From the NCBI RefSeq assembly GCF_946902045.1, contig NZ_OX336253.1:186001-250000 (forward strand): DNA of 64,000 bases. The letters run 5' to 3'. Below the pieces are notes generated by a model, which had not been told where the DNA came from, made no database searches, and saw only the letters and a list, made by a program, of their open reading frames with translations. A program made the position numbers and the translations under genes. Below, one piece after another: positions 44,774-53,567 of the stretch. Positions within the stretch are counted from its first letter, which is position 1, and each line of letters opens with the position of its first letter. Origin of the DNA: Neisseria sp. Marseille-Q5346 (GTDB lineage: Bacteria > Pseudomonadota > Gammaproteobacteria > Burkholderiales > Neisseriaceae).

Positions 44774-47700
44774 TTACCACCAATCTATAGGGTCTGGTTG
44801 TATATCTCTCAAAGGTATTCTTGGTTTAGATAATGGAGCAGTTCCTGGGGTACTAGCAGGTATTTGATTACACAATAATCCAGCTACCATTCTATGGTTA
44901 CCATCTACAATAGTATTTCCATCCATTTTAACTGGAGGGGCAATACTACCTCTTTCAATCAATGCTGTGTATCTCGCAACAGCAGGGATGGAAACACTTT
45001 TTTGTAATGTTAGATAAGATGTTTTTGCCGTAACCATTTTAATGTTGTCTACTGTAGCATCTAAACATTTCTTACGTTTTTTTTCTTCCTGGCATTTTCC
45101 TGTACATGTATCGCTTTCCGATAATGCAATAACACCTGTTGCTGCAACTCCAAGTGCCCCATACACAATCCATTTAGGCCATGCCACATCACTGGGGTCT
45201 GGAGTCATTGTATCAATTGCAATCATAGACAATACCCCTTTGGCTACGCCAACAGCGTTCAATCCCCAAGGGTCTATCATATTCTGTGTATTTGTCGAAA
45301 ATTGATAGAAGTTACTACCACCCATCAACCCAATCGGATCCTGATTCACAAACCGACCCGCATCAGGCTCATAATACCTGAAGAAGTTGTAATGCAGCCC
45401 TGTCTCACGGTCAGCGTACTGGTTTTGCAGGCGGAAGGGCTGGTATGCGCTATCCGTTACCTTGGTTTCCTCTTTCAGACGGCCCCAGCCGGTGTAGTTG
45501 CCAAACCACAAGAGGTTGCCGTCTTTATCGGTCATCTCACGCGGGATACCGATTTGGTCGCAGTGGAAGTAGTGGGTTTGCTGGCGGTTTTCGCCTTCTT
45601 CGGTTGTCCAGTTTCGGACCTGTGCCAAAGGTTCGTAGCTGTCGGGATCGGTGTAGAGATAGGTATACCTGCCGTCAGGGTGGACTTCCTGCAAGAGGTG
45701 GCTGCCGTCCCAAACGAAGCGGGTTTGGTTTTCGAGGCCGTCTGAAACTTTTCCGTCTTTCAGACGGCCTTTGCCTATCCTTCTGCCCAGGGCGTCGTAG
45801 GTGTAGGCCCAAGTCTCTTTCGTGCCGTCTTTTTTGAAGATTTCCGCTTTAACCAGTTGGTCGTGCAGGTCGTAGAAATAGTTCTGTACTTCGCCGTCGG
45901 CCAGTTCGCGGTGGATCAGGTTACCGAAGTGGTCGTAGTAATAGGTCGTGCCGTTGTAGGTTTTCAGGCGGTTGTCGGGGACGGTAGGGCTATTGTTATC
46001 GGACAGGATATTGTGCGCGGGGTCGAAGGCGAACAGTTCGTTGCCGGCTTGGGTAATCCGGCCCAGTTTGTCGTACTCGAACCGGGTCGTGCTCGTCCGC
46101 TGGTCGGTACTGTGGGTTAGGTTGCCGGTACGGTCGTAGCCGTAGCTGCGTTTGACGGCATAAGCCGATGCTACTGCATTTTTAGCTGTTTCGGTCTGCG
46201 TCAGGTCGTTGAGTGCGGCAATTTGCCTTTTCAGACGGCCTAAGGGATCGAGTTCGTAACGGCTGGCGAGTTTACCCTGTGTACGGTAGATTTCGCGGTG
46301 CAGCTTATCACGTTCGATGTCGGAGATGACTTCGTCGTCGAGGCTGATTTGGTGCAGGTGGCCGCTGCCGTAATACAGATAGTTGATTTGTCTGCCGTCG
46401 GGCAGGACGGTGGTGGTACGGTTGCCGTTGAAGTCGTAGTGGTAGAGGATGCTTTCGGTAACGGGCAGGTACAGCATGTCGTACTGCGCATTGCGCCAGT
46501 CGGTTTCGGGCAATCCGTTTCGGGCATTCTCTTCCTTAGTCGGTACCCTCCATTGGTGCTGGCCGATGATTTGGCCGTTGCCGTTGTAGTCGAAGCAGGT
46601 AATGCTGTGGCTGTTGGCGGCACGGACGAGGTTGCCGTCCAGGTCGTATTGGTAAACGGTTTCCTGAACCTTGTCGTTGTTGCGGGCGAGGGTATGGATT
46701 AAGCGTCCCAATACATCGCGTTTGAACTCGGTAGTCCGCAGCGGGGTTTGGCCGTCGAGGCCGTCTGAAAGCGGGGCGGCGTCTTTTTTGGGGACGGGTT
46801 GTCCGCCCAGCTGCGCCATCAGTTTGGCGGCAAGGGAGGCTTCGTCGCCGAATTCACGCTGTTCAATCAGTTCGTTGCCGGCGTTGTAGCGGTAGCCGGT
46901 GAGCTTATGGTCGAAACCGCTTTCTGCAATCAATCGGTCGAGGATGTCGTAGGCAAAGCGGTAGCGCGCACCGTTTTCATTGGTGAGGCCGACTAAGCGG
47001 CGGGCTTGGTCGTAATGGTAGCCGAAGGTATGGCCCAAGGCATTGGTGCGTCGGGTCGGCAGACCGTCCTGGCCGTATTCGTAGGAGGTGGTGTGGCCTT
47101 CGCCGTCGGTATGGGTGGTCAGACGACCTGCGGCATCATAGCCGAAGGTCTCCTTGCTGCCGTCGGGATAGAGGGCGAGGGTGAGGTGTTGATTGGTGTC
47201 GTAGTGGTATTCGGTGTGCTGTCCCAGCGCATCGGTAATACGCGCCAGCTGTCCTTCGGGGGTGTAAGAGAGTTTGGTTTCGTAACCCGAACAGTCGGTA
47301 ATCCGGTCGGGCTGATGGTTTTCGTTATAGTGGTATGCGGTACTGCTGCCGTTCGGATCGGTTACCGACAGCAACAGACCGTTGCCGGCATATTCGAAAC
47401 GGGTGATGTGTTTCAGCGGGTCGGTATGGGTCAGCAGGTTGCCCACTTCGTCATAGGTATAGCCGTGGTAACGGCTTTCGGTATCGCTTTTGCGGATCAG
47501 TCGGTAGTTGTCGTCATAGTCGAAATGCAGGATGACGCCGTCCGGACGGGTAATACTTTCTACCTGGCCTTCGTTGCTGTACTGATAACGGGTAACGCGT
47601 CCCATTGCATCGGTATGGCTGAGCAGACGGCCCAAGTCGTCGCGTTCCATCAGGTTGGTGCTGCCGTCGGCAAACACCCGTTTGGTCAACTCATTGTTGT

Positions 47701-48298
47701 AATCGTAATGATATTGCTCGGTACGGCCCAGTATGTCGGTTACCTCGGTGTAACCTTCGTGATAGGTAAAACGCCATTCCTCGCCCAAGGAAGTCCGGTT
47801 GCGGATGACTTTGCCGGTCGGGGTGTAGTGGTCGTATTCGTATTCCGATACCAATCCGGCCGCATCCGTATGCGACACCATCAGATTGTTCTTATAGCCG
47901 AAGCTGCGTTTGACATTACCGTCGCGGCCGATGACGCGGATCAGGTCACCACTGCCGTTGTATTCATAGCGGACCAGCGGCGTACCGACCCGAACGGTTT
48001 CGCCAAAGGCGGGTAAACCCTCCAACAGCGATACCGACAGCAGCCGCATTTTGGGCGACTGTTCATCAGCCACATTGCCGAAGTTCAGCGAGAATACCCG
48101 GCCGTTGCCGTCAATAATGTATTGCGGCAAACCGGTCAGCGGATGATAGACGAAACGCTGATGGTTGCCGTTGGCGTCTTCCACCGCGACCAAAGGGAAG
48201 AGGGTGGAATCTTCATCCGAACCGTCTTCAGCGACCACCAAAGGGGCAAAACGCAGCGCTATCGAACCGTCCAGCGAAGCAATGACGTAATGGCCGTC
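44774..48298 (-). CDS. Orphan Rhs module with ParB-like toxin tip
   Basis: The Rhs-homologous frame enters at 48298 (DGHYVIASLDGS), right after the upstream immunity gene. The first usable start is TTG at 48241, giving 1155 residues without the PAAR-like and DUF6531 head. YD repeats run to the core motif GRFVNQDPIGLMGG (about residue 965). The tip (about 990-1155) contains a hydrophobic segment, a Cys-rich CTGKCQEEKKRKKC, and IVDGNHRMVAG, a ParB/sulfiredoxin-like nuclease signature. Without a head it probably cannot be exported and serves as a donor for switching tips. It is followed by the pentapeptide-repeat immunity gene. Confidence 0.75.
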   Translation of the reverse strand, partial: DGHYVIASLDGSIALRFAPLVVAEDGSDEDSTLFPLVAVEDANGNHQRFVYHPLTGLPQYIIDGNGRVFSLNFGNVADEQSPKMRLLSVSLLEGLPAFGETVRVGTPLVRYEYNGSGDLIRVIGRDGNVKRSFGYKNNLMVSHTDAAGLVSEYEYDHYTPTGKVIRNRTSLGEEWRFTYHEGYTEVTDILGRTEQYHYDYNNELTKRVFADGSTNLMERDDLGRLLSHTDAMGRVTRYQYSNEGQVESITRPDGVILHFDYDDNYRLIRKSDTESRYHGYTYDEVGNLLTHTDPLKHITRFEYAGNGLLLSVTDPNGSSTAYHYNENHQPDRITDCSGYETKLSYTPEGQLARITDALGQHTEYHYDTNQHLTLALYPDGSKETFGYDAAGRLTTHTDGEGHTTSYEYGQDGLPTRRTNALGHTFGYHYDQARRLVGLTNENGARYRFAYDILDRLIAESGFDHKLTGYRYNAGNELIEQREFGDEASLAAKLMAQLGGQPVPKKDAAPLSDGLDGQTPLRTTEFKRDVLGRLIHTLARNNDKVQETVYQYDLDGNLVRAANSHSITCFDYNGNGQIIGQHQWRVPTKEENARNGLPETDWRNAQYDMLYLPVTESILYHYDFNGNRTTTVLPDGRQINYLYYGSGHLHQISLDDEVISDIERDKLHREIYRTQGKLASRYELDPLGRLKRQIAALNDLTQTETAKNAVASAYAVKRSYGYDRTGNLTHSTDQRTSTTRFEYDKLGRITQAGNELFAFDPAHNILSDNNSPTVPDNRLKTYNGTTYYYDHFGNLIHRELADGEVQNYFYDLHDQLVKAEIFKKDGTKETWAYTYDALGRRIGKGRLKDGKVSDGLENQTRFVWDGSHLLQEVHPDGRYTYLYTDPDSYEPLAQVRNWTTEEGENRQQTHYFHCDQIGIPREMTDKDGNLLWFGNYTGWGRLKEETKVTDSAYQPFRLQNQYADRETGLHYNFFRYYEPDAGRFVNQDPIGLMGGSNFYQFSTNTQNMIDPWGLNAVGVAKGVLSMIAIDTMTPDPSDVAWPKWIVYGALGVAATGVIALSESDTCTGKCQEEKKRKKCLDATVDNIKMVTAKTSYLTLQKSVSIPAVARYTALIERGSIAPPVKMDGNTIVDGNHRMVAGLLCNQIPASTPGTAPLSKPRIPLRDIQPDPIDWW
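45426..48298. repeat. Long direct repeat, copy A (Rhs core)
   Basis: 2873 bases that match 49323-52195 at a constant offset of 3897 with no insertion or deletion. All frames I compared translate identically, on both strands. Identity drops at the toxin-proximal end (a T/C difference at 45425/49322, then many) and stops abruptly at 48298/52195. Confidence 0.9.
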
Positions 48299-48308
48299 TT
48301 ATGCTTTG

Positions 48309-48671
48309 TTATACATAATTTCCTATTTTTCTTCTTAAAAATAAAAATATTTTTACCCAAAAGGGTGTTGTTAATCCCCAAATTCCTCCGAATATCAATC
48401 CTTCAAGGAGCATAAAACTCTCTCTTTTGATTTGTATAGCTAATCCCAGCAACATCCCGATTATCATCTGAATAATAGATAGGTATTTAATATTTTTTCT
48501 TTCCAATTCTAAATGGAACAATATCACTAAGAAAAAAGAGATTATTGGAAGTATAACTAATTTAACTGTTACATTATCCCCATAATAAGCCATCCATAAC
48601 CAAATGAAAAACCAAGAAATTAAGATGCTTATCCAATATTTTTGAATAAATTCTTTAAATTTATTAGGCAT
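48309..48671 (-). CDS. Membrane immunity protein for the first Rhs toxin
   Basis: 120 residues from the ATG at 48671, with AAGGA eight bases upstream and 12 bases after the Rhs stop. Four hydrophobic segments (about 12-30, 36-53, 63-83, 90-107) make it an integral inner-membrane protein. It is strongly AT-rich. Its location directly behind a Rhs C-terminal tip identifies it as the cognate immunity gene. A membrane immunity protein suggests the toxin acts on or in the membrane. No named immunity family recognised. Confidence 0.7.
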   Translation of the reverse strand: MPNKFKEFIQKYWISILISWFFIWLWMAYYGDNVTVKLVILPIISFFLVILFHLELERKNIKYLSIIQMIIGMLLGLAIQIKRESFMLLEGLIFGGIWGLTTPFWVKIFLFLRRKIGNYV

Positions 48672-48682
48672 AAAAAATCCTT

Positions 48683-51600
48683 TTAACCACACGGGGAATC
48701 GCTAAATACACTTTTTTTCTCCCCTCCAAAAATTGCTTTAGTTATTTGGCTAGTAGCAGCAACGGCTACTCCAATCGCAGCATATTTTTTGATATTGGAT
48801 AAATTATGAGCGGCTGCTTTTGTAGCCTTGCCTAGTTGTTTTCCTACTTTATGGCGGGCATTTTTGGCTCCTTGTTTTCCAAATAGTTCGGTATATTTTT
48901 TACCTAACTCCTTAGCCACAGATTTATTTTTTGCGAAACCAACAAGATTTGTTGAGCCTTTCCATGCACATTTGCCAACGGTAGCAGCACCTGGAATGGC
49001 AGGAATAATCCCACCTATGGCTGCACTTACAGCTACTGAATTCCAATTAATACAATCCAATGGTTTATTTGATAAATAATTTCCAGCAACTTGGAAAACA
49101 ATATCAACAGCCCCCCCCATTAAAGCTCCCACTGCCATTACAACAAGTATTGGTAAGTTACCACTGGGATCAATCCATGAACCAGTATTAGGCGCAAAAG
49201 TATACAAATTCTCCCCACCCAACAACCCAATCGGATCCTGATTCACAAACCGCCCGACGTTCGGTTCATAATACCTAAAGAAATTGTAATGCAGCCCCGT
49301 TTCACGGTCGCAATACTGGTTCTGCAGGCGGAAGGGCTGGTATGCGCTATCCGTTACCTTGGTTTCCTCTTTCAGACGGCCCCAGCCGGTGTAGTTGCCA
49401 AACCACAAGAGGTTGCCGTCTTTATCGGTCATCTCACGCGGGATACCGATTTGGTCGCAGTGGAAGTAGTGGGTTTGCTGGCGGTTTTCGCCTTCTTCGG
49501 TTGTCCAGTTTCGGACCTGTGCCAAAGGTTCGTAGCTGTCGGGATCGGTGTAGAGATAGGTATACCTGCCGTCAGGGTGGACTTCCTGCAAGAGGTGGCT
49601 GCCGTCCCAAACGAAGCGGGTTTGGTTTTCGAGGCCGTCTGAAACTTTTCCGTCTTTCAGACGGCCTTTGCCTATCCTTCTGCCCAGGGCGTCGTAGGTG
49701 TAGGCCCAAGTCTCTTTCGTGCCGTCTTTTTTGAAGATTTCCGCTTTAACCAGTTGGTCGTGCAGGTCGTAGAAATAGTTCTGTACTTCGCCGTCGGCCA
49801 GTTCGCGGTGGATCAGGTTACCGAAGTGGTCGTAGTAATAGGTCGTGCCGTTGTAGGTTTTCAGGCGGTTGTCGGGGACGGTAGGGCTATTGTTATCGGA
49901 CAGGATATTGTGCGCGGGGTCGAAGGCGAACAGTTCGTTGCCGGCTTGGGTAATCCGGCCCAGTTTGTCGTACTCGAACCGGGTCGTGCTCGTCCGCTGG
50001 TCGGTACTGTGGGTTAGGTTGCCGGTACGGTCGTAGCCGTAGCTGCGTTTGACGGCATAAGCCGATGCTACTGCATTTTTAGCTGTTTCGGTCTGCGTCA
50101 GGTCGTTGAGTGCGGCAATTTGCCTTTTCAGACGGCCTAAGGGATCGAGTTCGTAACGGCTGGCGAGTTTACCCTGTGTACGGTAGATTTCGCGGTGCAG
50201 CTTATCACGTTCGATGTCGGAGATGACTTCGTCGTCGAGGCTGATTTGGTGCAGGTGGCCGCTGCCGTAATACAGATAGTTGATTTGTCTGCCGTCGGGC
50301 AGGACGGTGGTGGTACGGTTGCCGTTGAAGTCGTAGTGGTAGAGGATGCTTTCGGTAACGGGCAGGTACAGCATGTCGTACTGCGCATTGCGCCAGTCGG
50401 TTTCGGGCAATCCGTTTCGGGCATTCTCTTCCTTAGTCGGTACCCTCCATTGGTGCTGGCCGATGATTTGGCCGTTGCCGTTGTAGTCGAAGCAGGTAAT
50501 GCTGTGGCTGTTGGCGGCACGGACGAGGTTGCCGTCCAGGTCGTATTGGTAAACGGTTTCCTGAACCTTGTCGTTGTTGCGGGCGAGGGTATGGATTAAG
50601 CGTCCCAATACATCGCGTTTGAACTCGGTAGTCCGCAGCGGGGTTTGGCCGTCGAGGCCGTCTGAAAGCGGGGCGGCGTCTTTTTTGGGGACGGGTTGTC
50701 CGCCCAGCTGCGCCATCAGTTTGGCGGCAAGGGAGGCTTCGTCGCCGAATTCACGCTGTTCAATCAGTTCGTTGCCGGCGTTGTAGCGGTAGCCGGTGAG
50801 CTTATGGTCGAAACCGCTTTCTGCAATCAATCGGTCGAGGATGTCGTAGGCAAAGCGGTAGCGCGCACCGTTTTCATTGGTGAGGCCGACTAAGCGGCGG
50901 GCTTGGTCGTAATGGTAGCCGAAGGTATGGCCCAAGGCATTGGTGCGTCGGGTCGGCAGACCGTCCTGGCCGTATTCGTAGGAGGTGGTGTGGCCTTCGC
51001 CGTCGGTATGGGTGGTCAGACGACCTGCGGCATCATAGCCGAAGGTCTCCTTGCTGCCGTCGGGATAGAGGGCGAGGGTGAGGTGTTGATTGGTGTCGTA
51101 GTGGTATTCGGTGTGCTGTCCCAGCGCATCGGTAATACGCGCCAGCTGTCCTTCGGGGGTGTAAGAGAGTTTGGTTTCGTAACCCGAACAGTCGGTAATC
51201 CGGTCGGGCTGATGGTTTTCGTTATAGTGGTATGCGGTACTGCTGCCGTTCGGATCGGTTACCGACAGCAACAGACCGTTGCCGGCATATTCGAAACGGG
51301 TGATGTGTTTCAGCGGGTCGGTATGGGTCAGCAGGTTGCCCACTTCGTCATAGGTATAGCCGTGGTAACGGCTTTCGGTATCGCTTTTGCGGATCAGTCG
51401 GTAGTTGTCGTCATAGTCGAAATGCAGGATGACGCCGTCCGGACGGGTAATACTTTCTACCTGGCCTTCGTTGCTGTACTGATAACGGGTAACGCGTCCC
51501 ATTGCATCGGTATGGCTGAGCAGACGGCCCAAGTCGTCGCGTTCCATCAGGTTGGTGCTGCCGTCGGCAAACACCCGTTTGGTCAACTCATTGTTGTAAT

Positions 51601-52912
51601 CGTAATGATATTGCTCGGTACGGCCCAGTATGTCGGTTACCTCGGTGTAACCTTCGTGATAGGTAAAACGCCATTCCTCGCCCAAGGAAGTCCGGTTGCG
51701 GATGACTTTGCCGGTCGGGGTGTAGTGGTCGTATTCGTATTCCGATACCAATCCGGCCGCATCCGTATGCGACACCATCAGATTGTTCTTATAGCCGAAG
51801 CTGCGTTTGACATTACCGTCGCGGCCGATGACGCGGATCAGGTCACCACTGCCGTTGTATTCATAGCGGACCAGCGGCGTACCGACCCGAACGGTTTCGC
51901 CAAAGGCGGGTAAACCCTCCAACAGCGATACCGACAGCAGCCGCATTTTGGGCGACTGTTCATCAGCCACATTGCCGAAGTTCAGCGAGAATACCCGGCC
52001 GTTGCCGTCAATAATGTATTGCGGCAAACCGGTCAGCGGATGATAGACGAAACGCTGATGGTTGCCGTTGGCGTCTTCCACCGCGACCAAAGGGAAGAGG
52101 GTGGAATCTTCATCCGAACCGTCTTCAGCGACCACCAAAGGGGCAAAACGCAGCGCTATCGAACCGTCCAGCGAAGCAATGACGTAATGGCCGTCCGGGT
52201 TCTTGCTGAACCAAATCTGTTCGCTCTCGAACAATACCGGCTCTTCGTCATCTTCATCGACTTCCGGCAAAGGGAACAAACGGCCCTGATCGTCGATATA
52301 GGCCAATCCGGCCGCATCGCGGATAATGCGCTGGCAGCCCGGTACGCTCCAGCCCTCGCCGAGCCAGCCGGTACCGTCTTGGTCGGAATAATAGCTGCGG
52401 CTCCATACCAAAGGCAAAATGCCTTCAAAGGCAAAGTCGGCTTCACCCTCCAAAAACTTCAACCCGTGTATCGGATTGACCGGACGGCCGGCACCTACCG
52501 CCCCCTTACAGGACAAACAGGTTTTAGGGGGGAGTCTTTTGCTGAACTTGCCGTTCATATGGAACATATCGCCGGTACGCACGATATAGCGTTTGCGGAT
52601 TTTAACCGAGGAAGAATGACGCATCGGCCAGGCCGGTTTGGTGGCGGTGCGGCTTTTTACCCCTTTACGGCCAGGAAGGGCGATTTCGTCGCCATAAGTT
52701 TTATCCGTCTTACTGGCATTAAAGACAAAAGCAGGCTTGCGGTTGAGGCGTACGTCTTTGGCGACGGTCTTGGCACCGCCGAGATCGGCAAAGAGTGGGA
52801 AGGGGATGGGTGGAACGGAAGGGGGAGCGGGTGGAGGAGGCCAACAGAAATCGGGGACGGTAAAGACGACCCTGAAGTCGCTGCTTTTACGGGCGATTTT
52901 ATTGACGGCCAT
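48683..52912 (-). CDS. Full-length Rhs toxin with PAAR-like (DUF4150) head
   Basis: 1409 residues. The head (about 1-110; DFCWPPPPAPP, then KDVRLNRKPAFVFNASKTDKTYGDE) matches the PAAR-like DUF4150 region that loads Rhs proteins on the type VI secretion spike. DUF6531 follows (GRPVNPIHGLKFLEGEADF). YD/RHS repeats about 200-1200 build the cocoon, closed by GRFVNQDPIGLLGG near 1224. The tip (about 1240-1409) has two glycine-rich hydrophobic stretches and a basic helical end, and no known catalytic motif. No VgrG or other T6SS gene is in the window. The downstream membrane immunity gene suggests a membrane target. Confidence 0.85.
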   Translation of the reverse strand: MAVNKIARKSSDFRVVFTVPDFCWPPPPAPPSVPPIPFPLFADLGGAKTVAKDVRLNRKPAFVFNASKTDKTYGDEIALPGRKGVKSRTATKPAWPMRHSSSVKIRKRYIVRTGDMFHMNGKFSKRLPPKTCLSCKGAVGAGRPVNPIHGLKFLEGEADFAFEGILPLVWSRSYYSDQDGTGWLGEGWSVPGCQRIIRDAAGLAYIDDQGRLFPLPEVDEDDEEPVLFESEQIWFSKNPDGHYVIASLDGSIALRFAPLVVAEDGSDEDSTLFPLVAVEDANGNHQRFVYHPLTGLPQYIIDGNGRVFSLNFGNVADEQSPKMRLLSVSLLEGLPAFGETVRVGTPLVRYEYNGSGDLIRVIGRDGNVKRSFGYKNNLMVSHTDAAGLVSEYEYDHYTPTGKVIRNRTSLGEEWRFTYHEGYTEVTDILGRTEQYHYDYNNELTKRVFADGSTNLMERDDLGRLLSHTDAMGRVTRYQYSNEGQVESITRPDGVILHFDYDDNYRLIRKSDTESRYHGYTYDEVGNLLTHTDPLKHITRFEYAGNGLLLSVTDPNGSSTAYHYNENHQPDRITDCSGYETKLSYTPEGQLARITDALGQHTEYHYDTNQHLTLALYPDGSKETFGYDAAGRLTTHTDGEGHTTSYEYGQDGLPTRRTNALGHTFGYHYDQARRLVGLTNENGARYRFAYDILDRLIAESGFDHKLTGYRYNAGNELIEQREFGDEASLAAKLMAQLGGQPVPKKDAAPLSDGLDGQTPLRTTEFKRDVLGRLIHTLARNNDKVQETVYQYDLDGNLVRAANSHSITCFDYNGNGQIIGQHQWRVPTKEENARNGLPETDWRNAQYDMLYLPVTESILYHYDFNGNRTTTVLPDGRQINYLYYGSGHLHQISLDDEVISDIERDKLHREIYRTQGKLASRYELDPLGRLKRQIAALNDLTQTETAKNAVASAYAVKRSYGYDRTGNLTHSTDQRTSTTRFEYDKLGRITQAGNELFAFDPAHNILSDNNSPTVPDNRLKTYNGTTYYYDHFGNLIHRELADGEVQNYFYDLHDQLVKAEIFKKDGTKETWAYTYDALGRRIGKGRLKDGKVSDGLENQTRFVWDGSHLLQEVHPDGRYTYLYTDPDSYEPLAQVRNWTTEEGENRQQTHYFHCDQIGIPREMTDKDGNLLWFGNYTGWGRLKEETKVTDSAYQPFRLQNQYCDRETGLHYNFFRYYEPNVGRFVNQDPIGLLGGENLYTFAPNTGSWIDPSGNLPILVVMAVGALMGGAVDIVFQVAGNYLSNKPLDCINWNSVAVSAAIGGIIPAIPGAATVGKCAWKGSTNLVGFAKNKSVAKELGKKYTELFGKQGAKNARHKVGKQLGKATKAAAHNLSNIKKYAAIGVAVAATSQITKAIFGGEKKSVFSDSPCG
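49323..52195. repeat. Long direct repeat, copy B (Rhs core)
   Basis: The counterpart of 45426-48298 inside the full-length rhs gene, covering from within the head-proximal region (residue about 240) to just before the core-terminal motif. Confidence 0.9.
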
Positions 52913-53567
52913 GGGGTGCTTTACTCCAGAGATTGGATAGTGATATAGAAGAATAATATCCGTTGACTGAATCTTACTTTATTTGGATATGAAAAGAAAA
53001 GCGTACTGAAAAATTTCAGATAGGATTTTTGTGTAAGTCATTGTATAGCTAGGAGAAACAGGAATGAATAGACTAAAATACTAGCACTATGAATTTAACA
53101 TAATATAAATTATGTAGTTTTTCCCTATACCTAACAATCGCCGTTGTTTGTTCCTGTTTGTTAACTATTAGTCAATCTTAAAAGATTCCATATAGTACTC
53201 CAATTTTTAGTATAAAATCAATAGGTTTTGATAGAAATTTGACTGTTTAATTTCACTGTGAACCTATCATTAAATAGTAGCCTGAAGAAATAGAGTAGGG
53301 CAAAGATAGTGAATTGTGCTAACTTTGTTTGAACTTATGCAAAACTGTTCAGATGGTCTTATTTCATTAATCCTATCTTTTTTTCTCTCTACAAAATGCA
53401 AAAGACCATTGTTGATTAGTTATTATCACTTATAACTACTGTCAATCCCTGCATTTTAGTTTTCACTGTTTCTCCTACTTTCTTTCAATCTTTCCTTAAT
53501 CATGTGTGAATCTTTGCTTTTTCAGTCAATGACATTATTTATTGGAGAAATGTTTTCACTATCAGCC
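52913..53567. repeat. Gene-free interval with the right copy of the flanking repeat
   Basis: No coding frame supported. Bases 53053-53310 are the right copy of the imperfect repeat seen at 42834-43080. The remaining AT-rich sequence holds the presumed rhs promoter region (52913-53050), with no clear consensus promoter, and the leader beyond nadB's 3' end. Confidence 0.65.

Noticed and set aside
46999..48016. Long open frames on the plus strand opposite the rhs cores (also near 50903-51913)
   Set aside because: They are antisense shadows of the repeat-rich rhs genes, with low-complexity Val/Gly-rich translations, no ribosome-binding sites and exact duplication together with the rhs cores.
45426..52195. 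Regular short repeats in the Rhs region considered as a possible CRISPR array
   Set aside because: The periodicity comes from degenerate YD/RHS codon repeats within long open frames, without identical repeat units or unique spacers.
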